Below are positions 24,728 to 32,108 of a DNA stretch of 64,000 nucleotides, piece by piece. The stretch is from Clostridia bacterium (GTDB lineage Bacteria > Bacillota > Clostridia > Oscillospirales > SIG627): the NCBI GenBank assembly GCA_017517325.1, contig JAFWZW010000024.1, positions 1 to 64,000 on the forward strand, in the 5' to 3' direction. A program made the translations under genes and the position numbers. Position 1 is the first letter of the stretch; each line of letters opens with the position of its first letter. Below the pieces are notes generated by a model, which saw nothing but the letters and a program-made list of their open reading frames with translations, was not told the origin of the DNA and searched no databases.

Positions 24728-26155
24728 TTAGCGAGAGCGACCGCTGCGCTTTTTCATAACCACAACCGTTACTGCAGTGGCAGCACAGAGGATCATAACG
24801 GCGGAGCAAATCACAGTCAAGGTGAGATCGTCACCGGTGGCAACCGCTGCCTTGGTGGCTACGCCAACCACGCGGTTGTTTACACCACGAACACCGCTGG
24901 TCAAAACACCACGGGTACGGGTAACACGAGAGGTAGTCTTCAAAACGGTTTCGGTAGGAGCGGAATAGAAATCGTCATACACGAAATTGGAATCGTAAGC
25001 ACCCAAGAAGTGAACAGGGTTCATCAAGAAGGTGGGAGTAACCGTTTTCTTGCCGTGCGTTGCCTGAATGGCCGCGCCGACGGTATTGTGAAGCAAATAG
25101 CCGGCTACGGTTCCGTTCATACCGGAAGTTGCGGCACCGCCTGCGGGATAGAAGGTCTGCGCGTAAAGAACGTCTTCGGGATGAATGACCGCTTCAGAGC
25201 CGTTGGGAAGCGTGCTTACCTTGGGGTAGTAAGCCTGAAGGCGGATGGAACAAGCCCAAGCGCCCCATTCGGGAACGTAATCAATGGGAGTGCCATCTTC
25301 ATATTCAACGTCGGTAATACGGAGAACGTCACCCAAAGGCTGTCTGCCTTCGAATACGACCTTCCACTTACCGTCTTCCTGAACGGTTACCTGATAAGTA
25401 AAGTTCTCAGCTCTCTTATAGATGGTAGAATTCCAGGTCTGACCCAGTTCATCCACGTACGCACCCAAGGTGGTGGTCGTAAACTTGTCATTCTCATAGA
25501 GAGTGTAGATTCTCTTAGCAAGAGAAACGCTCTGCGCTACGCCGGGAAGAATGTTGCCGTTGTTATCCTGCTCGTTGTACTTATAGAGACTGTAGCGGGT
25601 ATTGGCAAAGGAGCTGGAGTTGCCGCCGTGAGAAATGGCGATGTTGTCACTCTGCATAAAGTTGCTACGGGTCTCGAAGAACCAAAGAGCGCTGCGCGTA
25701 TAAGCGGTCTTATTATCGGTGGTGGGGCGGATCGCGGGAATGACCGTGGCAACCGCAAAGTACAGATAGTTGTCATCGTAGGTCAGGAAGTTGCCGACGT
25801 AATCGGGAAACTCACGGCTGTCTACGTAATCAGACCAGTTGCACTCAGGATAGTAGCTATTCTGATCACCGCTGGAATTGGGGTAGTAAGCGTTCATCCA
25901 CAAGTTATCACCGGGGGTGGCGTAGAGAGAACAGCCGTTCTCGGGACCGGGATATTCGCCCTGACCGATCTTGCCATCAATGGTGGGGGGCACTTCGGTG
26001 GAATACACGTTCATGGTGTGCAGACCGTATGCCTCCAAATTGTGCGCAGAAACCGACTCCGGAACAGAAAGGGTATATCCCCTTGCGCCGGAGGTGACAG
26101 TGAGAAGAGATGCAAGCATCAGCACTGCCAAAAGAATCGATACTACTCTTTTCAT
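24728..26155 (-). CDS. Exported membrane-anchored protein with CBM9/DOMON-like domain, paralogue 3
   Basis: 475 aa. Signal peptide (1-24); AHNLEAYGLHTMNVYS; then PPTIDGKIGQGEYPG and FLTYDDNYLYFAVATV, which are the clearest CBM9/DOMON-like features in the trio (an IDG...E entry strand and a YDDxYLY strand). A second beta region contains RQPLGDVLRI, parallel to IPLGDVIFS in paralogue 1. C-terminal TM ending KKRSGRSR is preceded by AVATGDD. ATG with AAGGAG; own strong promoter. Probably displayed on the cell surface. Confidence 0.74.
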   Translation of the reverse strand: MKRVVSILLAVLMLASLLTVTSGARGYTLSVPESVSAHNLEAYGLHTMNVYSTEVPPTIDGKIGQGEYPGPENGCSLYATPGDNLWMNAYYPNSSGDQNSYYPECNWSDYVDSREFPDYVGNFLTYDDNYLYFAVATVIPAIRPTTDNKTAYTRSALWFFETRSNFMQSDNIAISHGGNSSSFANTRYSLYKYNEQDNNGNILPGVAQSVSLAKRIYTLYENDKFTTTTLGAYVDELGQTWNSTIYKRAENFTYQVTVQEDGKWKVVFEGRQPLGDVLRITDVEYEDGTPIDYVPEWGAWACSIRLQAYYPKVSTLPNGSEAVIHPEDVLYAQTFYPAGGAATSGMNGTVAGYLLHNTVGAAIQATHGKKTVTPTFLMNPVHFLGAYDSNFVYDDFYSAPTETVLKTTSRVTRTRGVLTSGVRGVNNRVVGVATKAAVATGDDLTLTVICSAVMILCAATAVTVVVMKKRSGRSR

Positions 26156-26214
26156 CTTTCGCTCCTTAGTAGGTTTTGATCAAATGAGCATACTTTTACT
26201 CAATATCTGCAATT

Positions 26215-26243
26215 ATGATACCATCATTCAAATTTTTTGTCAA
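26215..26243 (-). promoter_or_regulatory. Promoter of paralogue 3
   Basis: Minus strand TTGACA (26243-26238), 17-bp spacer, TATCAT (26220-26215), about 55 bp before the ATG. The remaining 26244-26370 stretch is A/T-rich; I see no convincing plus-strand promoter in it. Confidence 0.87.
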
Positions 26244-26370
26244 TATGATTTTGAAATGATTCCGAAAAAAATAATTCATTTTAAGGATAAATTTCACAAA
26301 TTATATCTTGTTTTCTTACCCGCCGTAGAGTAAACTATACATAGAAAACCAAATCGAAAGGAATTTTCTT

Positions 26371-26937
26371 ATGCACCAGTTGAAACGAAATTTAGGTCTC
26401 GTGCTCAAAACCTTCCTTTATCAGATCGTTATGAGTCTATTCGGCTTTATGATGTACAGCGCCATTTACAAGATCCCCTTTCTCGCCGTGATCGGCCAAG
26501 TGATCATCACCGCTTTTTTCCTTTATATTATGTTCCACCAAATGTATCAGCAGGGCGCAAAGGCCTGCGAATACGATTGGGCACACAAACTTACCTCCTC
26601 CCCCGCTTTGGGGTTCCTTTTCGCCTTGGTGGCTTTTTTACCTGCCATCATTCTTTCCGCAGGCACGGTGATCTCAGCACCCTTTGCTCTTGACGGCACC
26701 CCCACCTCTTCTTACGCACCGTTTCTGATCAACAAAACCTTCCTTCAAGGTATGTATATCGGTATCGTGCAGTTTTTATTCCCCACCTCCGCTACCGCAG
26801 GCGCACCCGCCATTGCCGCTGCAGGCAATGCACAGTGCTTTGCTCATCTGATCTCCTGTATTCCCGGGCTTTTATCCTGCGGAATCGGTTACGCGATCGG
26901 CTATCTTCACTTTAAACGCAACAAAAAGAAAAACTGA
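26371..26937 (+). CDS. Multi-pass membrane protein of unknown function
   Basis: 188 aa with about four hydrophobic spans (about 10-35, 40-60, 75-105 and 140-182) and a lysine-rich C-terminus. ATG with AAAGGAA upstream. No family recognised. It lies directly before cwlD (52-bp gap holding a hairpin), so a link to sporulation is possible but rests only on position. Confidence 0.7.
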   Translation: MHQLKRNLGLVLKTFLYQIVMSLFGFMMYSAIYKIPFLAVIGQVIITAFFLYIMFHQMYQQGAKACEYDWAHKLTSSPALGFLFALVAFLPAIILSAGTVISAPFALDGTPTSSYAPFLINKTFLQGMYIGIVQFLFPTSATAGAPAIAAAGNAQCFAHLISCIPGLLSCGIGYAIGYLHFKRNKKKN

Positions 26938-26942
26938 ATCGC

Positions 26943-26971
26943 TTCTATTCCTTCACCTCGGAACATACAAT
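26943..26971 (+). promoter_or_regulatory. Putative sigma-E-type promoter of cwlD
   Basis: CATACAAT at 26964-26971 is identical to the Bacillus sigma-E minus-10 consensus. TTCTATT at 26943-26949, 14 bp upstream, keeps the TATT core of its minus-35. Bacillus cwlD is known to be transcribed by sporulation sigma factors. A start near 26977-26978 would give a very short leader. Confidence 0.55.
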
Positions 26972-26982
26972 ACTCCGAGGTG
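26954..26982 (+). promoter_or_regulatory. Hairpin that hides the cwlD ribosome-binding site
   Basis: Perfect 9-bp stem CACCTCGGA/TCCGAGGTG (26954-26962, 26974-26982) with an 11-nt loop. The 3' arm contains GAGGTG, the ribosome site of cwlD (ATG at 26990). No T-run follows, so it is not a standard terminator. Confidence 0.6.
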
Positions 26983-26989
26983 ATCCTAT

Positions 26990-27736
26990 ATGAAAAAGCA
27001 CAAGGGCACAGCCTCTTTGGCTGTGAAAGCCGCCCTTTTCTCCTTTTTTATCATATTGCTCGTTTTGGGGCTCTCCGCCCTCTTTGGGAATTTTCCCAAT
27101 CAAGCCGACGTTCCCGCAGGGCTTGAAGCCCGCGAGGATCTGCGCCCTACGGTGATCCTTGACCCGGGTCACGGCGGTGCTGACCCCGGTGCCATATCGG
27201 TTACGGGAGACGAAGAAAAGCATATCAACCTTGCGGTGGCAAAATCCTTGGGTGCCTTTTTAGAGGCAGAGGGGATCCGCGTGATCTATACGAGAGAGGA
27301 TGATCGAATGCTCACCTCCTCCAAAACAGAGTCCCGCAAGATGGGCGATCTGATGGGAAGGGTCGAGCTGGCGGCAGAATGTCCGGACGCCGCCTTCATC
27401 AGTATTCATATGAACACCCTTCCCATTGAAAAATACAAGGGGCTTCAAGTCTTTTATTCTCAAAACCACAATGCAAACAAGGTTTTGGCGCTTCAGATCC
27501 AAAATGACGTTCGCGCCATGCTGCAAGGGGATAACAAGCGGGAAGTGAAGGATCACAAAGGCTCCATTTACGTACTGGATCGCATCTCGAACCCTTCCGT
27601 TCTGGTAGAATGCGGCTTTCTTTCCAATCACGAAGAGGCGGCGCTTCTGGCAGACGAGGCTTACCGCAACAAATTGGCATACGTTTTATCCCGCTCTCTG
27701 ATCTCCTTTTTATTGCAAAAACAAAATTTGGAATAA
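26990..27736 (+). CDS. cwlD: N-acetylmuramoyl-L-alanine amidase CwlD (spore cortex)
   Basis: Zinc amidase that removes stem peptides for muramic-delta-lactam formation in spore cortex. 248 aa; N-terminal membrane anchor or signal (about 10-32); Amidase_3 domain with zinc ligands in DPGHGGADPG, EEKHINL and SIHMN, and catalytic Glu in VLVECGF. ATG with GAGGTGA. The gene is a marker of endospore formation. Upstream hairpin and sigma-E-like box suggest developmental control. Confidence 0.9.
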   Translation: MKKHKGTASLAVKAALFSFFIILLVLGLSALFGNFPNQADVPAGLEAREDLRPTVILDPGHGGADPGAISVTGDEEKHINLAVAKSLGAFLEAEGIRVIYTREDDRMLTSSKTESRKMGDLMGRVELAAECPDAAFISIHMNTLPIEKYKGLQVFYSQNHNANKVLALQIQNDVRAMLQGDNKREVKDHKGSIYVLDRISNPSVLVECGFLSNHEEAALLADEAYRNKLAYVLSRSLISFLLQKQNLE

Positions 27737-27760
27737 TTTAGAGAAATTTCGTTTTTACTC

Positions 27761-27790
27761 TTGACTTTTCCCTTTCGGTTATGTTAAGAT
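27761..27790 (+). promoter_or_regulatory. Promoter of rpmE
   Basis: TTGACT (27761-27766), 18-bp spacer, TAAGAT (27785-27790); a TATAAT overlaps at 27790-27795 but would make the spacer 23 bp. Confidence 0.65.
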
Positions 27791-27855
27791 ATAATACGAT
27801 GTCGTTGAAAGATGATTTCTTCGCAAGTAAATAAAAACAGAAAAAGGTGAAAACA

Positions 27856-28053
27856 ATGAAAGAAGGACTTCATCCCTCCTACAAGGATACCGTGATCGTT
27901 TGCGCTTGCGGTGCAGAATACCCCACCAGATCCACCAAGGAGAACATCCACGTGGATATTTGCGCAAAGTGCCATCCCTTCTATACCGGCAAGCAGAAAT
28001 TCGTTGATGCCGGCGGTCGTGTCGACAAGTTCAACAAGAAGTTTGGCAGATAA
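27856..28053 (+). CDS. rpmE: 50S ribosomal protein L31, zinc-binding type
   Basis: 65 aa. Zinc-ribbon cysteines in VCACG and [13 protein letters not shown] identify the C+ form, which in Bacillus is replaced by a zinc-free paralogue under zinc starvation. ATG 27856 is chosen over a GTG at 27847 because AAAGGTG is then a well-spaced ribosome site. Single-gene transcript with terminator. Confidence 0.97.
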   Translation: MKEGLHPSYKDTVIVCACGAEYPTRSTKENIHVDICAKCHPFYTGKQKFVDAGGRVDKFNKKFGR

Positions 28054-28087
28054 GTTGACGGGCGTATTGCCCGCATAAAACGGGTAG

Positions 28088-28122
28088 AAGCGGTTGCACT
28101 GTTCCGGTGTTACCGCTTTTTT
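28088..28122 (+). terminator. Terminator after rpmE
   Basis: Stem AAGCGGT/ACCGCTT (28088-28094, 28112-28118) with inner pairing in the loop, then a T-run to 28122, about 30 bp before hflX. Confidence 0.72.
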
Positions 28123-28150
28123 CTATATTCTGATAAGCGAAAAGGAAAAT

Positions 28151-29470
28151 ATGGAACACATTGATTTTGATCCCGTCAAAAAGCCATCCACGCTGGAAAC
28201 GGAGGATGCCGCACCTGAACGCGCCATTCTGGTCAGCGTCGTGCTTGACGACGGAGACCCCCTTGATACCGATTCTTCCCTGGACGAGCTGGAGGCTCTT
28301 TTGGATACCGCCGGCGGCATTTCCTGCGGGCGGCTGATCCAGGCACGGCAAAAGCCCGAGCACGCCACCTACATCGGCACGGGAAAATTGCAGGAATTGG
28401 CAGAGCTTTGCCTTAATATGGATATTGATCTCGTGGTATTTGACTGCGAGCTCTCCCCTTCCCAGATCCGCAACGTAGAGAGTGCGCTGGACGGGGTACG
28501 CGTCATTGACCGAACTATGCTGATCCTGGATATTTTTGCCCAAAACGCCCGCACGGGGGAGGGCATTTTACAGGTGGCCATTGCCAACCTGAAATATACG
28601 CTGCCCCGCCTTTCCGGTCAGGGAGAAGGTCTTTCCCGATTGGGCGGCGGCATCGGCACACGCGGTCCCGGAGAAACCAAGCTTGAGGTAGACCGCCGCC
28701 ACGTAAAGCGCAAGATCCAGAAATTGGAGGAAGACCTTGCGGAGCTGGCAAAAAAGCGTGCCACACAGCGAAAAAGCCGTGAAAAGAACGGGCTTTTTCA
28801 AATTGCGCTGGCAGGCTACACCAACGCGGGAAAATCTTCTCTGTTAAACTTTCTTTGCGACGATTCCATTTTAGCCCAGAACAAGCTTTTTGCCACGCTG
28901 GATCCCACCACCAGGCGCTTAAAGCTCCCCAATTTCGGTGAGGTGCTTTTAACCGATACCGTTGGCTTTATCAATCGCCTTCCCCACCATTTGGTGGAGG
29001 CCTTTCAATCCACTCTTGACGAGGTGGTCTACAGCGATCTGGTGCTGATGGTAATGGACGCCACCGACCCGAAATTCCAACAAAAGATGCACATTACGGA
29101 AACGATCCTTGCCGATCTGTACGAAAAGCGCGGCGTTACCCCGCCGCCCCTGATCTACGTTCTCAACAAGACCGATTTAGAGGAAAGCCGTTTCAATACC
29201 GCCTCCTTCCCCAAGGGGCTTGATCACGTTTGCATTTCCGCCAAAACGGGAAAAGGCGGCGACCTGCTGATCCGGCAGATCGAGAACGTTCTTTCCCGCG
29301 CAAAAAAACGTTGTCGTTTTCTCTTCCCCCACGAGGAGGGTGGCAAGCTTTCGCTGCTCTACAAAACGGCAAACGTAGTGCAGGTGGATTACGAGGCAGA
29401 CGGCATTCACGTAGAGGCTGTTTGTGACGAAAAGACCCGCGGTGCCCTCTCCTGCTTTCTCATAAACTGA
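28151..29470 (+). CDS. hflX: GTPase HflX (ribosome-splitting factor)
   Basis: 439 aa. N-terminal HflX domain with GKLQELAELC and VFDCELSPSQIRNVE, glycine-rich GLSRLGGGIGTRGPGETKLE, coiled coil, then the G domain: G1 GYTNAGKSS, G3 DTVGF, and G4 NKTD. Rescues stalled ribosomes under stress. ATG 28151 is chosen because AAAGGA precedes it; an upstream in-frame ATG falls within the rpmE terminator. gyrA-like gene follows by 20 bp. Confidence 0.95.
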   Translation: MEHIDFDPVKKPSTLETEDAAPERAILVSVVLDDGDPLDTDSSLDELEALLDTAGGISCGRLIQARQKPEHATYIGTGKLQELAELCLNMDIDLVVFDCELSPSQIRNVESALDGVRVIDRTMLILDIFAQNARTGEGILQVAIANLKYTLPRLSGQGEGLSRLGGGIGTRGPGETKLEVDRRHVKRKIQKLEEDLAELAKKRATQRKSREKNGLFQIALAGYTNAGKSSLLNFLCDDSILAQNKLFATLDPTTRRLKLPNFGEVLLTDTVGFINRLPHHLVEAFQSTLDEVVYSDLVLMVMDATDPKFQQKMHITETILADLYEKRGVTPPPLIYVLNKTDLEESRFNTASFPKGLDHVCISAKTGKGGDLLIRQIENVLSRAKKRCRFLFPHEEGGKLSLLYKTANVVQVDYEADGIHVEAVCDEKTRGALSCFLIN

Positions 29471-29490
29471 TTAAGGATAAGGAAAACAAA

Positions 29491-31725
29491 ATGGCAGAAC
29501 GAAAGAAAAGAACCAAAGCAAAAGACGCAGAGCCCGTAAAGCCTGCGGTGATCCAGGAGCAGCCCATCACCGAAACGCTGCGAACCAACTATATGCCCTA
29601 TGCTATGAGCTCCATCATCTCCCGCGCCTTGCCGGAGATCGACGGTCTGAAGCCCTCCCATCGCAAGCTGCTCTACACGATGTATAAAATGGGGCTTCTC
29701 ACAGGGAACAGAACCAAAAGTGCCAACGTCGTGGGGCAGACCATGCGCCTGAACCCCCACGGCGACGCGGCCATCTACGAAACCATGGTGCGCCTGACCC
29801 GCGGCAACGAAGCACTTTTGCATCCCTTTGTAGATTCCAAGGGTGCCTTTGGTAAGCAGTATTCCAAAATGGCTTACGCCGCACCCCGATATACCGAGGT
29901 AAAGCTGGCTCCCATTTGCTCGGAGCTCTTCGGCGGCATTGATAAGGACGCTGTAGACCTGGTGGATAACTACGACTCTACCATGAAAGAGCCCGTGCTT
30001 CTCCCCTCCTCCTTCCCCAACGTTCTGGTCTGTCCCAATACGGGTATCGCAGTGGGCCTTGCCAGCTCCATCTGCTCCTTTAACCTCAACGAGACCTGCG
30101 ACGCGGTGATCGCCCTTCTGCGTGATCCCAACGCTGATCTTTATCAAATTCTGAAGGCGCCCGATTTTTCCACCGGCGGCGAGCTGCTTTACGACCCCGA
30201 GGAAATGCGGCAGATCTACGAAACGGGAAAGGGCTCTTTTTCCGTTCGCGCCGTTTGGCACTCCGTTCCCAAGGAAAACCGCATCGTCATTACGGAGATC
30301 CCCTATAACACCACGGTGGAGCAGATCATTGAAAAGATCGTGCAATTGATCAAGGAAGGCAAGCTCCGCGAGATCAACGATATTCGTGATGAGATCGACT
30401 TTGACGGCTTGAAGCTGACCATTGACTTAAAGCGCGGCAGTGACCCGGATAAGCTGATGGCAAAGCTCTTGAAGGCCACGGATCTGGAATGCCGCTTCCC
30501 CTGTAACTTTAACGTACTCATCGCCGGCTCCCCCCATCTTTTGGGTGTTCGTGAGCTTTTAAGCGAGTGGCACGCATTCCGCTGCGAATGCTTAAAGCGC
30601 GAGTTTTATTACGAATTGGGTCAAAAGGAAGCCAAGCTCCACCTTTTGATGGGTCTTGAAAAGATCCTGGTGGATATTGACAAGGCCATTGCCATCATCC
30701 GCAAAACCGAGCACGAAAAAGACGTGATCCCCAATTTGTGCAAGGGCTTTGAAATTGACGAAAAGCAAGCGGAATACATTGCAGAGATCAAGCTCCGCCA
30801 CCTGAACCGCCAGTACATTTTAGACCGAATCGGCGAGCGGGAAAAGCTGGAAAAGGAAATTGCGGACTTGGAGAGTCTTCTTTCCAGCAGTCGCAAGCTG
30901 AACAACTACATCATCCGCCAGCTGGAGGACGTAAAGAAAAAATACGGCCAACCCAGAAAGACCCGCATTGCCTACGAATACAGCCGCCCCAGCGAAGCTT
31001 TGAAGCTGGAGGAAGAAGCGGAATACACCGCCCATTGCGTGATTACCCGCGGCGGTTATTTAAAGAACATTCCCCTAAAATCCATTATGGTCAGCGATAA
31101 CCAAAGGCTGAAGGACGATGACAGCATTATCTTTTCCGGGGAAATGTCCTCCAAGCAGGAGATCTATTTCTTCACGGATCATCAACAGGTCTATCACGCA
31201 AAGTTCGGTGATTTTGCCATCACCAAGGCATCGGAGCTGGGCGACTACGTTCCCGCAAAATTGGAAATGGATAAGGATGAAAAGGTGATCTTCTCCGCCC
31301 CCTTATCCGATCTGAAAGGGAGCCTTGCCATCCTGTTTGAAAACGGCAAGGGCGTTTCCTTCCCCCTTTCCGTTTACGAGACCAAGGGCAACCGCAAGCG
31401 CCTTACCGGCGCCTTCAGTGACGGCTCACCCGTTGCCGCGATGTTCATTCTCGCCCCCGGCGAGGTGAAGGAGATCCTCATTAAAACAAAGATGGGCAGA
31501 GCTTGCATTCTCCGCACCACCCTCTTCCCTGAAAAGAGCACCCGCACCAGCGCAGGCAACCAAATGGTGGCGCTGAAAAAGCTGGATGCCATTGCCGAAG
31601 CCTTCCCCGTTTCCACCGCAGACAACCCCTCTCTTGCCATTTACAAGAAGCCCCGCGTTCCCACCCCGGGCATCATCTATAACGAGGTAGACTTAACCGA
31701 CGCGCAAGGAAAAATGGATATCTGA
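29491..31725 (+). CDS. Type IIA topoisomerase subunit A, GyrA/ParC-like paralogue
   Basis: DNA breakage-reunion subunit, 744 aa, shorter than GyrA (about 820-880). The active-site Tyr lies in AAPRYTEVKL (about 130), preceded by the quinolone-pocket helix NPHGDAAIYET. There is a long coiled-coil tower region (about 350-470) and a C-terminal beta-pinwheel without an obvious GyrA-box. No subunit B gene lies nearby, so its partner is elsewhere. The Ser that contacts quinolones is Ala here. ATG with AAGGATAAGGA; probably co-transcribed with hflX; ends in a strong terminator. Confidence 0.9.
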   Translation: MAERKKRTKAKDAEPVKPAVIQEQPITETLRTNYMPYAMSSIISRALPEIDGLKPSHRKLLYTMYKMGLLTGNRTKSANVVGQTMRLNPHGDAAIYETMVRLTRGNEALLHPFVDSKGAFGKQYSKMAYAAPRYTEVKLAPICSELFGGIDKDAVDLVDNYDSTMKEPVLLPSSFPNVLVCPNTGIAVGLASSICSFNLNETCDAVIALLRDPNADLYQILKAPDFSTGGELLYDPEEMRQIYETGKGSFSVRAVWHSVPKENRIVITEIPYNTTVEQIIEKIVQLIKEGKLREINDIRDEIDFDGLKLTIDLKRGSDPDKLMAKLLKATDLECRFPCNFNVLIAGSPHLLGVRELLSEWHAFRCECLKREFYYELGQKEAKLHLLMGLEKILVDIDKAIAIIRKTEHEKDVIPNLCKGFEIDEKQAEYIAEIKLRHLNRQYILDRIGEREKLEKEIADLESLLSSSRKLNNYIIRQLEDVKKKYGQPRKTRIAYEYSRPSEALKLEEEAEYTAHCVITRGGYLKNIPLKSIMVSDNQRLKDDDSIIFSGEMSSKQEIYFFTDHQQVYHAKFGDFAITKASELGDYVPAKLEMDKDEKVIFSAPLSDLKGSLAILFENGKGVSFPLSVYETKGNRKRLTGAFSDGSPVAAMFILAPGEVKEILIKTKMGRACILRTTLFPEKSTRTSAGNQMVALKKLDAIAEAFPVSTADNPSLAIYKKPRVPTPGIIYNEVDLTDAQGKMDI

Positions 31726-31735
31726 TTTATAACAC

Positions 31736-31766
31736 AAAGAGCACCGCGAATTGCGGTGCTCTTTTT
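31736..31766. terminator. Bidirectional terminator between the topoisomerase gene and the XRE gene
   Basis: 12-bp stem AAAGAGCACCGC/GCGGTGCTCTTT (31736-31747, 31753-31764) with a 5-nt loop and T-run; convergent genes on both sides. Confidence 0.88.
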
Positions 31767-32000
31767 CTATTCCATATCATAAGGGGTCTTATTTTTGGAT
31801 AATCCCAAAATATAATCAGAAGAGGTTTCATAAAAGCGGGCAAGACGGATGAGAACGTCTGTAGGAAGATCACGCAGACCGCGCTCATAGCGGTTATATT
31901 GGGATTGCTTCATTCCTAAATAATCCGCTACCTTCTGCTGGGTCAGGTCGTGGTCTTCTCTTAATTCGCGAAGCCTGGGATAATAATTATCCACCGCCAT
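31767..32000 (-). CDS. Small XRE-family DNA-binding protein
   Basis: 77 aa, almost only a helix-turn-helix (about 12-66: LRELREDHDLTQQKVADYLGMKQSQYNRYERGLRDLPTDVLIRLARFY). No sensing domain. Divergent from the BspA-like gene with 108 bp between; this gap contains two operator-like repeats around a perfect promoter, so it is the obvious repressor of that gene and perhaps of itself. ATG at 32000 directly follows a G-run; GTG at 31994 has better spacing from GAGGGG and is a real alternative. Confidence 0.88.
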   Translation of the reverse strand: MAVDNYYPRLRELREDHDLTQQKVADYLGMKQSQYNRYERGLRDLPTDVLIRLARFYETSSDYILGLSKNKTPYDME

Positions 32001-32010
32001 CCCCCCTCTG

Positions 32011-32030
32011 TTATAACCGTTTGGTATTGA
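32011..32030. promoter_or_regulatory. Operator copy 1 for the XRE protein
   Basis: TTATAACCGTTTGGTATTGA: left half TTATAACC is perfect, the right half is partly degenerate and runs into the minus-35 box (32027-32032). Shares the core CCGTTTGGT with copy 2, 53 bp away centre to centre, about five helical turns. Confidence 0.6.
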
Positions 32031-32055
32031 CAGTTTATCACAAAGATGCTATAAT
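32027..32055 (+). promoter_or_regulatory. Perfect consensus promoter of the BspA-like gene
   Basis: TTGACA (32027-32032), 17-bp spacer, TATAAT (32050-32055). Such a full consensus promoter is usually held in check; operator-like repeats overlap its minus-35 and its start-site region. Confidence 0.92.
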
Positions 32056-32063
32056 TGTGGTAA

Positions 32064-32083
32064 TTATAGCCGTTTGGTTATAA
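32064..32083. promoter_or_regulatory. Operator copy 2 for the XRE protein
   Basis: TTATAGCCGTTTGGTTATAA is an inverted repeat of 8-bp arms with a 4-bp centre and one mismatch. It covers the predicted transcript start of the BspA-like gene, and overlaps a possible minus-10 (TATAAT) for the XRE gene on the other strand. Confidence 0.65.
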
Positions 32084-32108
32084 TCCTGAAAAAATAGGAG
32101 TAGAGAAA

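Noticed and set aside
26954-26982. Intrinsic terminator after the 26371-26937 gene
   Set aside because: The hairpin lacks a T-run and its 3' arm is the cwlD ribosome site.
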